Assembly (NCBI RefSeq): GCF_024714495.1
Contig: NZ_JAMZMJ010000002.1
Coordinates: 434,001-498,000 of the forward strand
Reading direction: 5' to 3'
Source of the DNA: Marinoscillum pacificum
GTDB taxonomy: Bacteria > Bacteroidota > Bacteroidia > Cytophagales > Cyclobacteriaceae
DNA: 64,000 nucleotides
The notes under the pieces are model-generated. The model was not told where the DNA came from. It did no database searches and saw only the letters and a list, made by a program, of their open reading frames with translations. Positions within the stretch are counted from its first letter, which is position 1; the number at the start of each line of letters is the position of its first letter. Positions 41,314 to 50,798 of this stretch are shown piece after piece. The position numbers were made by a program, and so were the translations under genes.

Positions 41314-41344
41314 CAAAGGTAAATCTCCTAGTTTTGGCAGACAA
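41314..41344 (-). promoter_or_regulatory. Promoter of the PaaE-like reductase gene
   Basis: On the minus strand TTG (41344-41342), a 20-bp spacer and TACCTTTG (41321-41314) match the Bacteroidota -33/-7 layout well, better than any other promoter I found in the window. Confidence 0.65.
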
Positions 41345-41468
41345 TGATTCCCTCGATTATTGCCCAATTCCTTTGAAGCAAATCACCAGTGGAAATCATG
41401 ATCGATAAGACCGAATAACTATCAGATCAATTAAATGGTTTTTATAGTCGTTGGTTATCCGAAACAGC

Positions 41469-41476
41469 TATTTTTG
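41469..41476 (+). promoter_or_regulatory. -7 box for purB
   Basis: TATTTTTG is a perfect TAnnTTTG match, 22 bp before the ATG at 41499. An in-frame TTG at 41451 lies upstream of the promoter box, so it cannot be the translation start. Confidence 0.55.
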
Positions 41477-41498
41477 CAGCTCTAAAAAAACTAACGTC

Positions 41499-42842
41499 AT
41501 GCAGTTAAACGATCTTACAGCGATTTCACCAATAGATGGTAGGTATAGAAGTAAAGTGGATGCACTTGCGCCATACTTTTCTGAATATGCTCTAATCAAA
41601 TATCGAGTTAAAGTAGAAGTTCTTTACTTCATTGCGCTTTGTGAGATCCCGCTACCTCAATTGAAAGAGGTAGATCATGGTGTTTTTGATCAGCTGAAAG
41701 CGATTTATGAAAACTTCTCAGAAGCTGACGCTTTGAAGATCAAAGAGATTGAGAAAGTAACTAACCATGACGTAAAAGCCGTTGAATACTTCATTAAGGA
41801 GCAATTTGACAAATTAGGCTTATCACAATACAAAGAATTCATCCATTTTGGATTGACTTCTCAAGACATCAACAACACTTCTATCCCATTGTCAACTAAA
41901 GATGCGCTGGAAGAAGTATTTATTCCTTACTTGAAGGAAATTCACCAGTTGATTGGTGCTGTGGCTAAGCAGTGGGAAACTATTCCTATGCTTGCGAAAA
42001 CACACGGCCAGCCAGCCTCTCCTACTCGTTTAGGTAAAGAAATTGAAGTATTCGTTAGTAGAATTTCTGGCCAATTGGATCAGCTAAATGACATCATTTA
42101 TGCTGCTAAATTTGGAGGAGCTACAGGTAACTTCAACGCACATTATGTGGCGTATCCAGACAATGATTGGCATGCATTCGGCAACAAATTCGTAAGCGAG
42201 AAATTGGGACTAAAAAGAAGTTTCCCAACTACTCAAATTGAGCATTATGATCAATTCGCTGCCTTATTTGATGTGATCAAAAGAATCAACACTATACTTC
42301 TTGACTTCAGCAAAGACGTATGGCAATATGTAGCAATGAATTATTTCAAGCAGAAAATCAATCCAAATGAAGTTGGATCATCTGCCATGCCACACAAAGT
42401 CAATCCTATCGATTTTGAAAATGCAGAAGGTAACTTAGGTATTGCCAATGCATTGTTCGAGCACTTGAGCGCTAAACTTCCTATCTCAAGACTTCAAAGA
42501 GACCTAACTGACTCGACGGTATTGAGAAATGTGGGCGTACCAGTTGCACATACTTTGCTTGCATTAACTTCTTTGAAGAAAGGAATTAACAAATTGGAAG
42601 TGAATGAGCAAGCGATAAGAAAAGACCTGGATGACAACTGGGCAGTGGCAGCTGAAGCTATCCAAACGATCCTAAGAAGAGAGGCATATCCAAACCCATA
42701 TGAAGCGCTTAAAGCTTTGACACGAACTGGAGATAAAATCACAAGAGAAACGCTTCATACGTTCATCGAAGGATTGGATGTAAGTGCTAGCATCAAAGAA
42801 GAATTGATGCAAATCACTCCATTCAACTACACAGGAAAATAA
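41499..42842 (+). CDS. purB: Adenylosuccinate lyase
   Basis: Catalyses two fumarate-releasing steps of purine synthesis (SAICAR to AICAR, and adenylosuccinate to AMP). The 447 residues match the usual PurB length (E. coli 456). The superfamily signature GSSAMPHKVNP is near residue 293, with the SQDINNTS segment and the KTHGQPASPT motif (catalytic His region) before it. The frame extends 16 codons upstream to a TTG, but a perfect -7 box lies between, so the ATG at 41499 is used. The gene is 14 bp from the convergent pyrB stop. Confidence 0.96.
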   Translation: MQLNDLTAISPIDGRYRSKVDALAPYFSEYALIKYRVKVEVLYFIALCEIPLPQLKEVDHGVFDQLKAIYENFSEADALKIKEIEKVTNHDVKAVEYFIKEQFDKLGLSQYKEFIHFGLTSQDINNTSIPLSTKDALEEVFIPYLKEIHQLIGAVAKQWETIPMLAKTHGQPASPTRLGKEIEVFVSRISGQLDQLNDIIYAAKFGGATGNFNAHYVAYPDNDWHAFGNKFVSEKLGLKRSFPTTQIEHYDQFAALFDVIKRINTILLDFSKDVWQYVAMNYFKQKINPNEVGSSAMPHKVNPIDFENAEGNLGIANALFEHLSAKLPISRLQRDLTDSTVLRNVGVPVAHTLLALTSLKKGINKLEVNEQAIRKDLDDNWAVAAEAIQTILRREAYPNPYEALKALTRTGDKITRETLHTFIEGLDVSASIKEELMQITPFNYTGK

Positions 42843-42856
42843 AAGATCATTGGCAA

Positions 42857-43783
42857 TTATGCCTTCTTACCAGCAAGAAGGTATAATACTGCCATTCGTA
42901 CAGCTACTCCATTCTCTACCTGATCAAGGATGATCGAGTGCTCAGAGTCAGCCACATCACTGGTAATCTCTACTCCCCTATTGATTGGACCTGGATGCAT
43001 TATCACAATCTCTTTATTCAAAGACTGCAATAATTGCTTATTGATCCCATAGTAAAGTGAGTACTCTCTTAGAGATGGGAAATATCTCATTTTCTGGCGC
43101 TCTAATTGGATTCGAAGCACATTGGCCACATCACACCACTCTAGCGCTTTGCGTATATCCAATTCCACTTTTACTCCAAGATCACCAATGTATTTAGGTA
43201 GTAGTGTTGCAGGGCCACAAACCATTACTTCTGCTCCGAGTTTTTGCAAGGCAAAGATGTTCGATAAAGCAACGCGTGAATGCAAGATATCTCCAACAAT
43301 CACAACTTTTTTACCAGCCACATCGCCCAGCTTTTCTCGAATAGAGAAAGTATCTAATAAGGCTTGTGTAGGATGCTCATGAGTACCATCACCCGCATTG
43401 ATGATGTTAGCATCTATGTGTTTTGCAAGAAAGTTGGGAGCTCCGGGGCTGCTATGGCGCATGACCACCATATCCACTTTCATCGCAAGAATATTATTTA
43501 CAGTATCAAGTAGCGTCTCCCCTTTCTTTACAGAAGAGGAAGCAGATGAAAAGTTAATTACATCAGCAGAAAGTCGTTTTTCAGCCAACTCAAATGACAA
43601 TCTGGTTCTGGTAGAGTTTTCGAAAAACACATTCGCCACGGTGACATCCCGAAGCGAAGGCACTTTCTTTATTGGTCGGTTCAAAACATCTTTAAAATTG
43701 TCAGCTGTTTCGAAAATAAGCTGAATCTCCTCTGGAGTGAGGTTCTTAATTCCTAGGAGGTGTTTTGTTTTTAACTGACTCAT
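42857..43783 (-). CDS. pyrB: Aspartate carbamoyltransferase catalytic subunit
   Basis: Condenses carbamoyl phosphate with aspartate, the first committed pyrimidine step. 308 residues, typical of the catalytic chain. The carbamoyl-phosphate loop S57-T58-R59-T60-R61 is in [12 protein letters not shown], and [10 protein letters not shown] and [12 protein letters not shown] are also conserved. No regulatory subunit gene (pyrI) is adjacent. It overlaps the upstream pyrR stop by 4 bp, so the pair forms a pyrRB operon. Confidence 0.96.
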   Translation of the reverse strand: MSQLKTKHLLGIKNLTPEEIQLIFETADNFKDVLNRPIKKVPSLRDVTVANVFFENSTRTRLSFELAEKRLSADVINFSSASSSVKKGETLLDTVNNILAMKVDMVVMRHSSPGAPNFLAKHIDANIINAGDGTHEHPTQALLDTFSIREKLGDVAGKKVVIVGDILHSRVALSNIFALQKLGAEVMVCGPATLLPKYIGDLGVKVELDIRKALEWCDVANVLRIQLERQKMRYFPSLREYSLYYGINKQLLQSLNKEIVIMHPGPINRGVEITSDVADSEHSIILDQVENGVAVRMAVLYLLAGKKA

Positions 43784-44322
43784 TCAGCTTCGTTCATTAA
43801 CCAAATATTGTCCTTTTTTCCTTGCTCTACCAACTCAACCAATACACGCTGAGATGGCATGGTATTCACTTTGCGACCAATATAATCCGCCGCAACAGGT
43901 ATATCTCTACTGTACATCCTATCGATCAACACCAAAAGCTCAACCTTTGCTGGTCTACCAAACATGGTCATCGCATCCAGAGCAGCTCTAACTGATCTCC
44001 CAGTATACAGCACATCATCGATTAAGATGACCTTTTTGTCTTCAATTAAGAATGGAACCTTTGTTTGATTGGGTGTGATCGGCTGATCTCTTCGTCTAAA
44101 ATCGTCTCTATGAAAAGTAGTATCCAGATATCCAAGATTAATCTTGATGCCTAATACTTTTTCTAACTCTTTTCGGATTCTTTCTGCCAGATAAATACCT
44201 CTTGGCTGCATACCAAGAATAACCGTATTTTCGAAATCACCATGATTTTCAATGAGGTGTTGACACAATCGGCTGATTGTGATCTGGAGCAGCTTACTGT
44301 TGAACAGGAGACGTTTTTGCAT
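43780..44322 (-). CDS. pyrR: PyrR regulator/uracil phosphoribosyltransferase-like
   Basis: A 180-residue type I phosphoribosyltransferase of the PyrR family. The PRPP-binding motif is [20 protein letters not shown] (about residues 95-114). In Firmicutes PyrR is an RNA-binding attenuator of pyr genes with weak UPRT activity. Here its place immediately before pyrB is as expected, but I see no clear pyr attenuator in the 70 bp leader. The ATG lies 13 bp after a perfect -7 box (44336-44343). Confidence 0.93.
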   Translation of the reverse strand: MQKRLLFNSKLLQITISRLCQHLIENHGDFENTVILGMQPRGIYLAERIRKELEKVLGIKINLGYLDTTFHRDDFRRRDQPITPNQTKVPFLIEDKKVILIDDVLYTGRSVRAALDAMTMFGRPAKVELLVLIDRMYSRDIPVAADYIGRKVNTMPSQRVLVELVEQGKKDNIWLMNEAE

Positions 44323-44335
44323 GATCAGATTGGCG

Positions 44336-44343
44336 CAAATATA
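44336..44343 (-). promoter_or_regulatory. -7 box for the pyrRB operon
   Basis: Minus-strand TATATTTG is a perfect TAnnTTTG match, 13 bp before the pyrR ATG, giving a leader of only a few bases. No good TTG -33 element is seen. Confidence 0.5.
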
Positions 44344-44390
44344 AAGGCATCTTCTCGAACCTCCTCAGGTGAGATTTATTTTTTTGATCG

Positions 44391-45953
44391 CTAATTTGTC
44401 TCCTCTTGAAGGTTGTAGGTTATCTTATTGATATAGAAGACTCTTCTACTAGTTCGCCCACCTTCTCCCTGATCATTTTGAATTCGTTGTTCACCATAAG
44501 CATACATCACATTCCCATACCAGTTCTTTAAGCCTTCGATCTCAGGATCTTTAGATTTAATCTCATCAGACTGATAAGTGAGTCTTACAGGATTGAATGT
44601 TTTACCTTCATACACTTCATTTCCTTTGACAATTTTCGACCGTATAGTATTCTCATCCAGGTACATAAGCACCGTCTTGTCATTGGTATGATTTACCGCA
44701 ACGTTTTCTTCAAGAGAATATGTCTCTACTCCGTCTACTCCAAAGCTGTTATCCCAGATGATATTTCCATTCCTATCAAAGGCAACAATGATTGCATGGG
44801 TATACTTGTACCCCATGAAACTAGGATTATATGAGTTATATCCACCATACGCACCTGTGCCGTATGTCCCTGGAGAGCTGTAAGATGAATATCTTGGGTA
44901 ATATGCCTCAGCGATCATAAGGTATTCTCCATCTCTCTGAATGATATCATGTACCAACAACCGATAACTAAACTTTGGCTTCTTGCCTTTTTCTTTCTTA
45001 CGCTCTATTCGATCCTTAATCCGTTGCTCTCTTCGAGAATTCATGTATCCAAAAAAATTGGTCAGATCCGCATAGTAATGGTATTTGGTAAACTGCTGTC
45101 TACCATTCACAAATTTGGTTAGGTATAGTCCTCGACTATATTGTGATGGTTTTTTCGAAAATGTTCCTGCGATGTATTGAAATCCACCGTAAAAAGAAGT
45201 GCTAGCTCCGTCAACTAAATTCTTCTTTTCCCCCGGCTCTATTATGTTATTTTGAATGAGGTCACCTTCGGATGTAAATGTTTTAGCTCGCATAGTGTAG
45301 TGATTATTCCTCATCTTCTCAGACTGCACCACTGTAAACATATGCGCTTCATCATCGATAACTATATCAATGATATCACTCTTGTTGTCATAAAACCCAG
45401 GCACCACACGTGGCTTCTGAACATTTAAATTGAAAGTAAGCAATACAGGACGAAAATTAGTATATCCAGACAAGAGAATATTATCATCAATAACTTCAAA
45501 GAATGTCAATTGAATAGGAAATACAGTATTGATTTCGATCATCTGAATATTTCCAGTTTCTGCATCCAACTCTAGCAGCAAAAGGTCTTCATTCCGATAT
45601 CGAGAAGCATTGTATAGTAAGTAATATTTACCATCATGATATTCCGTACCGGTCAGATAGGAATCAAATGGAATAGGAAAAATCCGAGTCCATACCTGAT
45701 TCAGAGCAGTATCTAATAAATTAAATGTCCAATTGTAGCCATGATCGGTCCGATCTTCTGTTTCGAGATACACCAACAGCCCATTGTCTTCACCGTTGAC
45801 TATGTCATACTGCATGCTAAAATCATACAGGTTAAATTCGATTCGTCCAGGTTGTACAATAACGGCACTGGTATCCTGATCTTTTTTGCGCTGAGCACTC
45901 AGGATCAATACGTTAATAAATAACAACAGAAATAGGGAAGTCTTCACTCTCAT
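44391..45953 (-). CDS. Secreted hypothetical protein
   Basis: A 520-residue exported protein with a signal peptide ending LSAQ (start chosen at the ATG at 45953, MRVKTSLFLL; an ATG four codons upstream is possible). The mature part has many beta strands and a charged segment RREQRIKDRIERKKEKGKK around residues 310-330, then a Ser/Tyr/Gly-rich linker (about 355-385). Repeated aromatic blocks of the kind YHDGKYYLLYNASRYRNEDL recall beta-propeller-like modules, but no catalytic or sorting motif is evident. It has its own gene block between pyrR and a GT9 gene. Function unknown. Confidence 0.7.
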   Translation of the reverse strand: MRVKTSLFLLLFINVLILSAQRKKDQDTSAVIVQPGRIEFNLYDFSMQYDIVNGEDNGLLVYLETEDRTDHGYNWTFNLLDTALNQVWTRIFPIPFDSYLTGTEYHDGKYYLLYNASRYRNEDLLLLELDAETGNIQMIEINTVFPIQLTFFEVIDDNILLSGYTNFRPVLLTFNLNVQKPRVVPGFYDNKSDIIDIVIDDEAHMFTVVQSEKMRNNHYTMRAKTFTSEGDLIQNNIIEPGEKKNLVDGASTSFYGGFQYIAGTFSKKPSQYSRGLYLTKFVNGRQQFTKYHYYADLTNFFGYMNSRREQRIKDRIERKKEKGKKPKFSYRLLVHDIIQRDGEYLMIAEAYYPRYSSYSSPGTYGTGAYGGYNSYNPSFMGYKYTHAIIVAFDRNGNIIWDNSFGVDGVETYSLEENVAVNHTNDKTVLMYLDENTIRSKIVKGNEVYEGKTFNPVRLTYQSDEIKSKDPEIEGLKNWYGNVMYAYGEQRIQNDQGEGGRTSRRVFYINKITYNLQEETN

Positions 45954-46085
45954 AGGACATCTCATAATACAGAATACCTTATACCAACACTAATAAAAAA
46001 AAGTATCAACATCTATTGAACAAATGATCAGACCTTTTGATTACAATGTAATAAATATTCAACTCAGGATATTATCTTCCCAATA

Positions 46086-47099
46086 ATGAAAGTTTTAGTA
46101 GTTCGGTTTTCCTCCATTGGTGATATTGTACTTACCACCCCGGTCATTAGAAATTTAAAGACCACCAGCGAAGGCATGGAAGTGCATTATGCTACCAAGT
46201 CAGGAAATGCTTTTCTTCTACAAGAAAACCCTTATGTAGACAAACTGCATCTCCTGGATGACTCAGGGATATGGAACCTTATTAAGAAACTGAAAAAAGA
46301 GCGTTTTGATGTGATTATAGACTTACATCACAATGCAAGAACTTTCTTGATCAAGCGTGCTTTAGGGGTCAAGTCCTATTCAGTAAATAAACTAAACCTT
46401 AGTAAGTGGCTGCTAACAACCTTTAAAATCAATAAGCTGCCTAACAGACACATCGTAGATAGATATCTTGACACTGTAAAAGAATTAAAAGTATCGAATG
46501 ACAATCTTGGTCTAGACTACTTCATCCCAGAAAAAGATGAGGTAGAATTAGAATGGTTACCTGAAGGATATCAACAGGGCTTCGCTGCAGTGATTATTGG
46601 AGGTAAATACAACACTAAAAAACTACCCACTTCTCGTCTAATTGAACTCTGTGATAGAATCAACAAACCAGTCGTTTTGATTGGAGGAAAAGAGGACGCT
46701 GAAGCCGGTGCCGAAATTGAACAATTTTTCAAGCCGTATGATCAGCCAACTGAATTTGATAAAGGATTGGAGGAACTCGGCAAAAAAACTATCGTATACA
46801 ATGGCTGTGGAAAATTCAATTTTAATCAATCTGCATCTTTGGTAAAACAGGCCTATTGGGTATTTAGCCATGACACTGGGATGATGCACGTGGCTGCTGC
46901 TTTTAAAAAAACAATTTATACCATCTGGGGCAGTACTATTCCTGAGTTTGGGATGTATCCGTATAGAACAAAGTTTACCATCTTTGAAAACAAGAAGATA
47001 TCGTGTAGACCATGTAGCAAGATTGGATATAACAAATGCCCAAAAGGCCATTTCAAATGCATGAACGACCTGAAATTTGACTTTTACATCCCAGATTAA
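46086..47099 (+). CDS. GT9 family glycosyltransferase (heptosyltransferase-like)
   Basis: A 337-residue GT-B enzyme with the N-terminal signature VRFSSIGDIVLTTPVIRNLK (6-25), nucleotide-sugar segment VFSHDTGMMHVAAAFKKTI and IYTIWGSTIPEFGMYP near the C-terminal domain. The end carries the Cys cluster CRPCSKIGYNKCPKGHFKC, the same arrangement as in the 27177-28130 protein, so the two are paralogs with perhaps different acceptors. It is likely to act in lipopolysaccharide or other surface-glycan synthesis. It is followed within 20 bp by a phosphohistidine phosphatase-like gene. Confidence 0.9.
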   Translation: MKVLVVRFSSIGDIVLTTPVIRNLKTTSEGMEVHYATKSGNAFLLQENPYVDKLHLLDDSGIWNLIKKLKKERFDVIIDLHHNARTFLIKRALGVKSYSVNKLNLSKWLLTTFKINKLPNRHIVDRYLDTVKELKVSNDNLGLDYFIPEKDEVELEWLPEGYQQGFAAVIIGGKYNTKKLPTSRLIELCDRINKPVVLIGGKEDAEAGAEIEQFFKPYDQPTEFDKGLEELGKKTIVYNGCGKFNFNQSASLVKQAYWVFSHDTGMMHVAAAFKKTIYTIWGSTIPEFGMYPYRTKFTIFENKKISCRPCSKIGYNKCPKGHFKCMNDLKFDFYIPD

Positions 47100-47114
47100 C
47101 CCTTTAACATCAAA

Positions 47115-47612
47115 ATGAAAACCCTATATATCATACGTCATGCAAAATCTTCCTGGTCATTTGATTTACCAGATAAGGATCGTCCATTAGGGGTTCGTGG
47201 GCGAAGAGATGCACCGCGTGTCGGCGCTCACCTGAGTCAAACGGAAGAAACGCCTGATCATATAATCACAAGTCCTGCGGCCAGAGCATTGAACACAGCC
47301 TTAATCATTGCAGATGAGTGGGGTTTTCCAGAGAATGAAATCGAGCTAAGTGAGGAACTATACCACACAGCACCTTCCGAGATTTTAGCTTTTCTGAAAG
47401 GACAGAGTGATGACCTGGAGTCTATCGCCATTTTTGGACACAACCCTGGCTTTACTGAGTTAGTGAACATTCTAGGCACTGAATACTTAGACAACCTACC
47501 TACAGGTGGAGTCTATGCCTTTACCTTCAGAGCTAAAAAATGGTCCGATATTTCAGAAGATAACGCCGAGAAAAAGGTCTATATCGCTCCAAAAAGACTT
47601 CATAGCAAATAA
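47115..47612 (+). CDS. SixA-like histidine phosphatase
   Basis: A 165-residue member of the phosphoglycerate-mutase/SixA branch of the histidine phosphatase superfamily. The catalytic RHA is R8-H9-A10 (in YIIRHAKSSWS) and the second His is in IFGHNPGF (about 115). E. coli SixA dephosphorylates the HPt domain of ArcB; the natural partner here is unknown, and the closest known-family alternative is a small-molecule phosphatase. It lies between the GT9 gene and the hydroxylase gene. Confidence 0.88.
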   Translation: MKTLYIIRHAKSSWSFDLPDKDRPLGVRGRRDAPRVGAHLSQTEETPDHIITSPAARALNTALIIADEWGFPENEIELSEELYHTAPSEILAFLKGQSDDLESIAIFGHNPGFTELVNILGTEYLDNLPTGGVYAFTFRAKKWSDISEDNAEKKVYIAPKRLHSK

Positions 47613-47636
47613 GAGAACTTTCGCTAAATTTCAGAA

Positions 47637-48416
47637 ATGGAAGATTTCCTAAATAGTTTTCCGTACACCTACTATAGAATAGGTATCAGATATGTGATAG
47701 CTGCCGGAATCGCTTTTCTCTTATTCTATGTGATTTTTAGAAGGCAAAAGTTCTTCAAAAAGATCCAGGCTAAATTCCCCAAACAAAAAGACTATTATCG
47801 AGATTTAGTCTATAGCCTGGTAACTATTGCCATATTCACAGTAATCGCTCATTTGAGTTTTGTGACCTTCAGAAGTTACAACATTTTGATTTATGATTGG
47901 AATGCTAAGTCTGGGTGGTACTGGCTACTTACAGTAGCACCCATTTTCGTCATTCACGACTTCTATTTTTATTGGGCACATCGTCTGATGCATCATCCAA
48001 AAATTTTCACATCAGTTCATAAAGTGCACCATTTATCAACCAATCCATCTCCCTGGACAGCTTATGCTTTTCATCCATTGGAAGCTGTAATCGAGACGTT
48101 AATTATTCCAATACTGGTATTTACTGTACCAACACATCCTTTTATCATTGTGCTGTTCATGATATTCCAGATCATTTACAATGTCTATGGTCATCTCGGA
48201 TTTGAGCTATTTCCTAGCGGATTTCATAAAACCAAAATAGGCCGGTATATCAACACCTCCGTAGCACATAACCAACATCATAAGAAGTTTACAGGCAACT
48301 TCGGTCTTTACACGTTGGTCTGGGATCGATTATTTGGAACCATACGTCAGGATTATGACGATGATTATGAGATGGCTACACGTAAAGACATAAAAAAAGC
48401 CGCAGAAGCGGCTTAA
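47637..48416 (+). CDS. Sterol desaturase/fatty acid hydroxylase family protein
   Basis: A 259-residue membrane-bound di-iron enzyme family member. His motifs are H(D)FYFYWAHRLMHH, SVHKVHH and NQHHKKF, matching the HXXXH, HXXHH and HXXHH pattern of the superfamily. About four spans are evident at 14-34, 58-78, 98-115 and 145-180. Possible reactions are hydroxylation or desaturation of a lipid; the substrate is not predictable. It precedes hslU convergently (3 bp gap) and follows the phosphatase gene 24 bp away. Confidence 0.88.
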   Translation: MEDFLNSFPYTYYRIGIRYVIAAGIAFLLFYVIFRRQKFFKKIQAKFPKQKDYYRDLVYSLVTIAIFTVIAHLSFVTFRSYNILIYDWNAKSGWYWLLTVAPIFVIHDFYFYWAHRLMHHPKIFTSVHKVHHLSTNPSPWTAYAFHPLEAVIETLIIPILVFTVPTHPFIIVLFMIFQIIYNVYGHLGFELFPSGFHKTKIGRYINTSVAHNQHHKKFTGNFGLYTLVWDRLFGTIRQDYDDDYEMATRKDIKKAAEAA

Positions 48417-48419
48417 TTC

Positions 48420-49799
48420 TTAAAGTATGTATTGACTCAGGTCCTTATTCTTGACCAGTCCACTCAATTTCTCTTCAACCAAAGCACTATCTACCACGAT
48501 GCGTGCATTTGGCCCTATTGTATCAGGTATTTCAAACAAGATATCATTGAGTAATTTACTCATAACCGTATGAAGCCTTCTGGCACCAATATTCTCAACC
48601 TCCTCGTTGATTTGGAAGGCGATTTCCGCTAATCTTTCTAGTGCATCATCCTGAAATGTCAACTCAACATCCTCAGCATTAATCAAAGCAATGTATTGCT
48701 TAGTCAAAGCATTTTTTGGCTCCTTCAGAATACTCAAGAAGTCTTCTTTAGTCAAATTATCCAGCTCTACTCTAATTGGGAATCTACCCTGTAACTCAGG
48801 AATCAAATCAGACGGCTTACTAAAGTGGAAAGCACCTGCAGCTATAAAAAGGATATGATCTGTATGAACAATACCATATTTTGTATTCACAGAACTCCCT
48901 TCAACAATTGGCAGCATATCACGCTGCACTCCTTCTCTACTCACATCTGGGCCACCCTGGCCACCACGTGCATTTCCTGCGATTTTATCTACTTCATCGA
49001 TAAAAACGATCCCTGTATTTTCAGCCTTCCTAAGAGCCTCTTCTTTCACCTCATCCATATCAATGAGTTTAGAAGACTCCTCTTCAAGAAGAATTTTTCT
49101 CGCCTCAGCGATTGTAACCTTACGTTTCTTAGTTTTCTTCGGCATCATGTTGCCCAGCATCTCTTGTAGATTGATCATGGAAGCCTCGTCCATACCTCCA
49201 CCTATCATTCCCATGCCGGGACTAGCATTTTGTTTGACATCTATCTCGATTTTACGCTCATCCATCTCTCCATCACGGATCTTTTCACGGAATCGCTCAC
49301 GAGTTTTTTCATTCAGCTCACGCTCATCTTCAGGTTGGTCTTTACCCATTCCAGACGCGTGTGGAGTTGGGGTACCTTTTAGTGGTGGAATCAAGGCATC
49401 CAAAATGATTCCTTCTACAATATCCTTTGCCTTCTCCTCAACCTCTTTCTTCTTGGTAGTTTTCACCATATCCACAGCTTGTTCTACCAGGTCACGGATC
49501 ATGCTTTCCACATCTCTACCCACGTATCCAACTTCAGTGAATTTAGAAGCCTCCACTTTAGTGAAAGGAGCATCTGCCAAATAAGCCAATCTTCTAGCAA
49601 TCTCTGTCTTACCAACACCAGTAGCACCAATCATCAAGATATTGTTCGGCACAATTTCTCCTTGAATTTCAGACTTCACATTCATGCGTCTCCAGCGGTT
49701 TCGGAGTGCAATGGCAACGTTTCTCTTGGCGTCTTTTTGACCAATGATATATTTATCCAACTCGGCAACTATTTGCCTTGGTGTTAAATTCTTGTTCAT
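48420..49799 (-). CDS. hslU: HslU, ATPase subunit of the HslUV protease
   Basis: A 459-residue AAA+ unfoldase that feeds substrates to HslV. Walker A GATGVGKT is at 58-65, Walker [12 protein letters not shown] is near 270, and the C-terminal domain ends ...LSQYIL, the C-terminal tail that activates HslV in homologous systems. An inserted middle (I) domain with a Met/Gly-rich segment (GMGMIGGG) is present. The hslV gene is not in the window on either side (porQ is upstream), so the protease subunit is encoded elsewhere or lies outside the fragment. Confidence 0.95.
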   Translation of the reverse strand: MNKNLTPRQIVAELDKYIIGQKDAKRNVAIALRNRWRRMNVKSEIQGEIVPNNILMIGATGVGKTEIARRLAYLADAPFTKVEASKFTEVGYVGRDVESMIRDLVEQAVDMVKTTKKKEVEEKAKDIVEGIILDALIPPLKGTPTPHASGMGKDQPEDERELNEKTRERFREKIRDGEMDERKIEIDVKQNASPGMGMIGGGMDEASMINLQEMLGNMMPKKTKKRKVTIAEARKILLEEESSKLIDMDEVKEEALRKAENTGIVFIDEVDKIAGNARGGQGGPDVSREGVQRDMLPIVEGSSVNTKYGIVHTDHILFIAAGAFHFSKPSDLIPELQGRFPIRVELDNLTKEDFLSILKEPKNALTKQYIALINAEDVELTFQDDALERLAEIAFQINEEVENIGARRLHTVMSKLLNDILFEIPDTIGPNARIVVDSALVEEKLSGLVKNKDLSQYIL

Positions 49800-49802
49800 A
49801 TG

Positions 49803-50795
49803 TTATAATACCTTTTTAAAGGAATTAATGTTCGTTTGTAACGTAAAATAGTCGGTTCCTCCAGCTGCATGATAAGTTGCATGAGTATACCGAAGTTGAA
49901 ATTGTTTTATGGCCAGCTTTAAACCAAAACTAAATCCAGCACCATAACCATTATCATTCACCTTTAGCTCTTGTCTTCGCAAATGATTATATCCCAACAA
50001 GAATTGCAGCCCTTCACTAATAATCAGTTCAGTACCTACAGTAATGTGTCTTAAGAATCGATCAGCAATTTCTACTGATTTCGAAGTACTTACATCGTTC
50101 GATTCTTGAAAGTAAACATCCTGCTCCACCAGATTATATCCTGTAATTGAGAATCTAAACGGCATATGTTCCGGTTTAATGGAAGTTCCAATCACTACGT
50201 CAAATGGCACAGACAAATTAGCTGCGGTGTATTGATTAAATACGAAACCAAAGTTTCTCAAAACCAATCCGATTGTCCAGTCCAGATTTGGTGCACGATA
50301 TACTCCACCTAAATCTCCCAATATCATCGAAGAACCGTAGCTTGAAATGCCACTTTGCGCATATTTGAGATTCACTCCGAGCGAAAAACTCCCTACAGAG
50401 TGACTCTTTCCTACGGCAATCATGAGATCATTTGCCGAAAACTCGCCTTCTACATCTCCATTATCTGCAGTTTGGGTAAAGTCCCCATAGTCCAGATAGG
50501 AGATAGCAAAAGACATATTACCAATCCGATCAAACTGATGACTGTAAGCTCCCTGAAATCCAAATATCCCCGAAAAAAACGGACTATAACTCAAGCCGAC
50601 AGCACCAGTGGCAACTGAATCCAAAACAGATGGATTATCAGTAAACTGCATCACATCACCATCTCCAAGACTCACAACTTTTCCACCCAAAGCAGCATTT
50701 CTACCTCCAAACGGAGTATTGACGCTTTGGTAAGTGTTAAACTGAGCCTGCACTGACAAGCTCAGCAGTACGAATATGATGCTAAGTATTCTCAA
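49803..50795 (-). CDS. porQ: Type IX secretion system protein PorQ
   Basis: A 330-residue outer-membrane protein with a signal peptide (about 1-17, ending VQAQ). It has the PorQ/PorP-like features NTPFGGRNAALGGKVVSLGD, FTDNPSVLDS near residue 55, repeated amphipathic strands and the C-terminal TDYFTLQTNINSFKKVL. PorQ is an accessory part of the T9SS that exports Bacteroidota cell-surface proteins. No other Por genes are adjacent. It lies 3 bp upstream of hslU on the minus strand, perhaps cotranscribed with it and with lon. Confidence 0.78.
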   Translation of the reverse strand: MRILSIIFVLLSLSVQAQFNTYQSVNTPFGGRNAALGGKVVSLGDGDVMQFTDNPSVLDSVATGAVGLSYSPFFSGIFGFQGAYSHQFDRIGNMSFAISYLDYGDFTQTADNGDVEGEFSANDLMIAVGKSHSVGSFSLGVNLKYAQSGISSYGSSMILGDLGGVYRAPNLDWTIGLVLRNFGFVFNQYTAANLSVPFDVVIGTSIKPEHMPFRFSITGYNLVEQDVYFQESNDVSTSKSVEIADRFLRHITVGTELIISEGLQFLLGYNHLRRQELKVNDNGYGAGFSFGLKLAIKQFQLRYTHATYHAAGGTDYFTLQTNINSFKKVL

Positions 50796-50798
50796 ATA

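Noticed and set aside
44323-44390. PyrR-type attenuator in the pyrRB leader
   Set aside because: The promoter box is only 13 bp from the pyrR ATG, so there is no leader to hold anti-terminator and terminator structures.
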